Source: Bryobacterales bacterium (GTDB lineage: Bacteria > Acidobacteriota > Terriglobia > Bryobacterales > Bryobacteraceae). Taken from it: a stretch of 64,000 nucleotides of DNA. Position 1 is the stretch's first letter; each line of letters begins with the position of its first letter. The position numbers were made by a program, and so were the translations under genes. Positions 61,590 through 64,000 of the stretch are shown here, in pieces. Under the pieces are notes generated by a model that saw only the letters and a program-made list of their open reading frames with translations, had not been told where the DNA came from and did not search any database. The DNA is taken from the NCBI GenBank assembly GCA_020852755.1, contig JADZAF010000229.1:1-64000 (forward strand). Reading direction: 5' to 3'.

Positions 61590-61608
61590 GCGGGGAAAGC
61601 GTGTTTCC

Positions 61609-63232
<1,624 letters not shown>

Positions 63233-63240
<8 letters not shown>

Positions 63241-63904
63241 CATGGACACTCACGCGCTGGAGAGCCCGGCCCTGCGGCACCATTTCGACACCGCCGAGCA
63301 GCAGAAAGACGCCTCCACGCTGGGCATGTGGATCTTCCTGGTGACCGAGATCATGTTTTTCGGCGGCCTGTTCGCCGGCTACACGGTCTACCGGCAGCTC
63401 TATCCGAACGTGTTCGCGGCCGCCAGCAACGAGCTGGACATCCTGCTGGGCGGCGTGAACACGGCCGTGCTCATTTTCAGCAGCTTCACCATGGTGCTGG
63501 CGGTATGGAGCGCCCAGACGGGCTCGCGCAAAGGCCTGATGGTCAACCTGGTCCTGACCATGCTGCTGGGGCTGGTCTTTCTGGTCATCAAGGGTTTCGA
63601 GTGGCACCACAAGTGGGTCATGCACGAGATACCCGGAGCGTCCTTCCATTGGGAAGGGCCCAACCCGGGCCAGGCGCAGTTGTTCTTCTCGCTGTATTTC
63701 GCCATGACCGGCCTGCACGCGCTGCACATGGTGGTCGGCATCGGCATCCTGTCCCTGCTGCTGTACATGGCCTGGCGCGGCCGTTTCAGCCGCGACTACT
63801 ATACGCCGGTGGATACAGCCGGTTTGTACTGGCACTTCGTGGACATCATCTGGATCTTCCTGTTCCCCCTGCTTTACCTGATCGGACGGCATCACCATGG
63901 CTGA
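63233..63904 (+). CDS. ctaE: Cytochrome c oxidase subunit III
   Basis: 223 residues if the TTG at 63233 (AAGGAG 7-12 nt upstream) is used; an ATG at 63242 is the other candidate, and either overlaps or abuts the ctaD stop. About five to seven membrane helices with the usual [37 protein letters not shown] and [26 protein letters not shown] blocks including the conserved acidic residue in E..F. It stabilises subunit I. Confidence 0.92.
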
Positions 63905-64000
63905 GCACATCATTTCGCGCAAGACCTACACCTATGTCTTCCTGGCCCTGCTGGTGCTGACGGGCATTACCACCGCGGTAGCCTTCGTCGACCTGGGTGC
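63897..64000 (+). CDS. Cytochrome c oxidase subunit IV, partial at window end
   Basis: The frame from the ATG at 63897 ([30 protein letters not shown]) is open to the window edge, so only about 34 residues are visible. The start overlaps the ctaE stop by 8 nt. The hydrophobic helix after RKTYTYVF is typical of the small CtaF/COX4_pro subunit that follows ctaE. The end is outside the window. Confidence 0.7.
   Translation, partial: MAEHIISRKTYTYVFLALLVLTGITTAVAFVDLG

Overview
The window is high-G+C bacterial chromosome. It most likely comes from an Acidobacteriota member of the Bryobacterales/Solibacter type. That placement is an inference from gene content: four huge Oar-like TonB-dependent receptors without SusD partners, Tat-exported sugar enzymes, DUF4185 and GH172 proteins, and a complete alternative complex III plus caa3-oxidase locus. 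No tRNA, rRNA, CRISPR array, phage gene or transposase was seen. Genes are dense, with many stop/start overlaps and frequent GTG/TTG starts.

Layout. 1-9 kb: an ABC exporter, a YdcF-like protein and a PH-like membrane protein in a tight minus-strand unit, then a Gly-rich secreted protein, a DUF4185 beta-propeller protein, a peptidase-MA/TPR protein, a Tat-exported GH172 (DUF2961) enzyme and a secreted cupin. 9-24.5 kb: four tandem minus-strand TonB-dependent receptors of about 1,155 residues. Two look most alike (9.1-16.4 kb), as do the other two (16.9-24.5 kb). Each has its own promoter and three end in look-alike GC hairpin terminators. 24.8-28.4 kb: small cytosolic proteins, a CarboxypepD_reg/TPR protein, a YHS protein, a beta-barrel protein and a Nudix hydrolase. 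28.7-33.9 kb: the outer-membrane biogenesis unit bamA-skp with neighbours. 34-37 kb: a divergent ketoacyl synthase and an ECF sigma factor/membrane protein/secreted protein trio. 37-45 kb: carbohydrate or small-molecule catabolism (URO-D fold protein, Gfo/Idh/MocA and Zn-alcohol dehydrogenases, SGNH hydrolase, Tat-tagged DapA-like and sugar-isomerase-like proteins) and a DUF2157/DUF4824 pair. 45.6-51.6 kb: a class III aminotransferase, methyltransferase, YraN and GalT run, then a minus-strand lactonase/URO-D/small-protein unit. 51.9 kb to the edge: actABCDEF, a small membrane protein, SCO, then ctaC, ctaD, ctaE and the start of subunit IV, all plus strand with overlapping ends.

The last block is a complete quinol-to-oxygen electron path: quinol is oxidised by ACIII, cytochrome c domains carry the electrons, and a caa3 oxidase of the YSHP (A2) type reduces oxygen. 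The first two thirds is mostly envelope and scavenging biology: importing large or complexed substrates through the receptors, building the outer membrane with BamA/Skp, and degrading sugars with exported enzymes.

The most unusual non-coding signals are (1) a 37-39 nt element with complementary ends, present three times with one compensatory base-pair change, placed at 3' ends of minus-strand genes; (2) a ~180 bp intergenic module duplicated downstream of two receptor genes; (3) related promoters upstream of the receptors; and (4) an AT-rich array of three 7-bp half-sites. All similarity statements come from reading by eye; no database search was possible.
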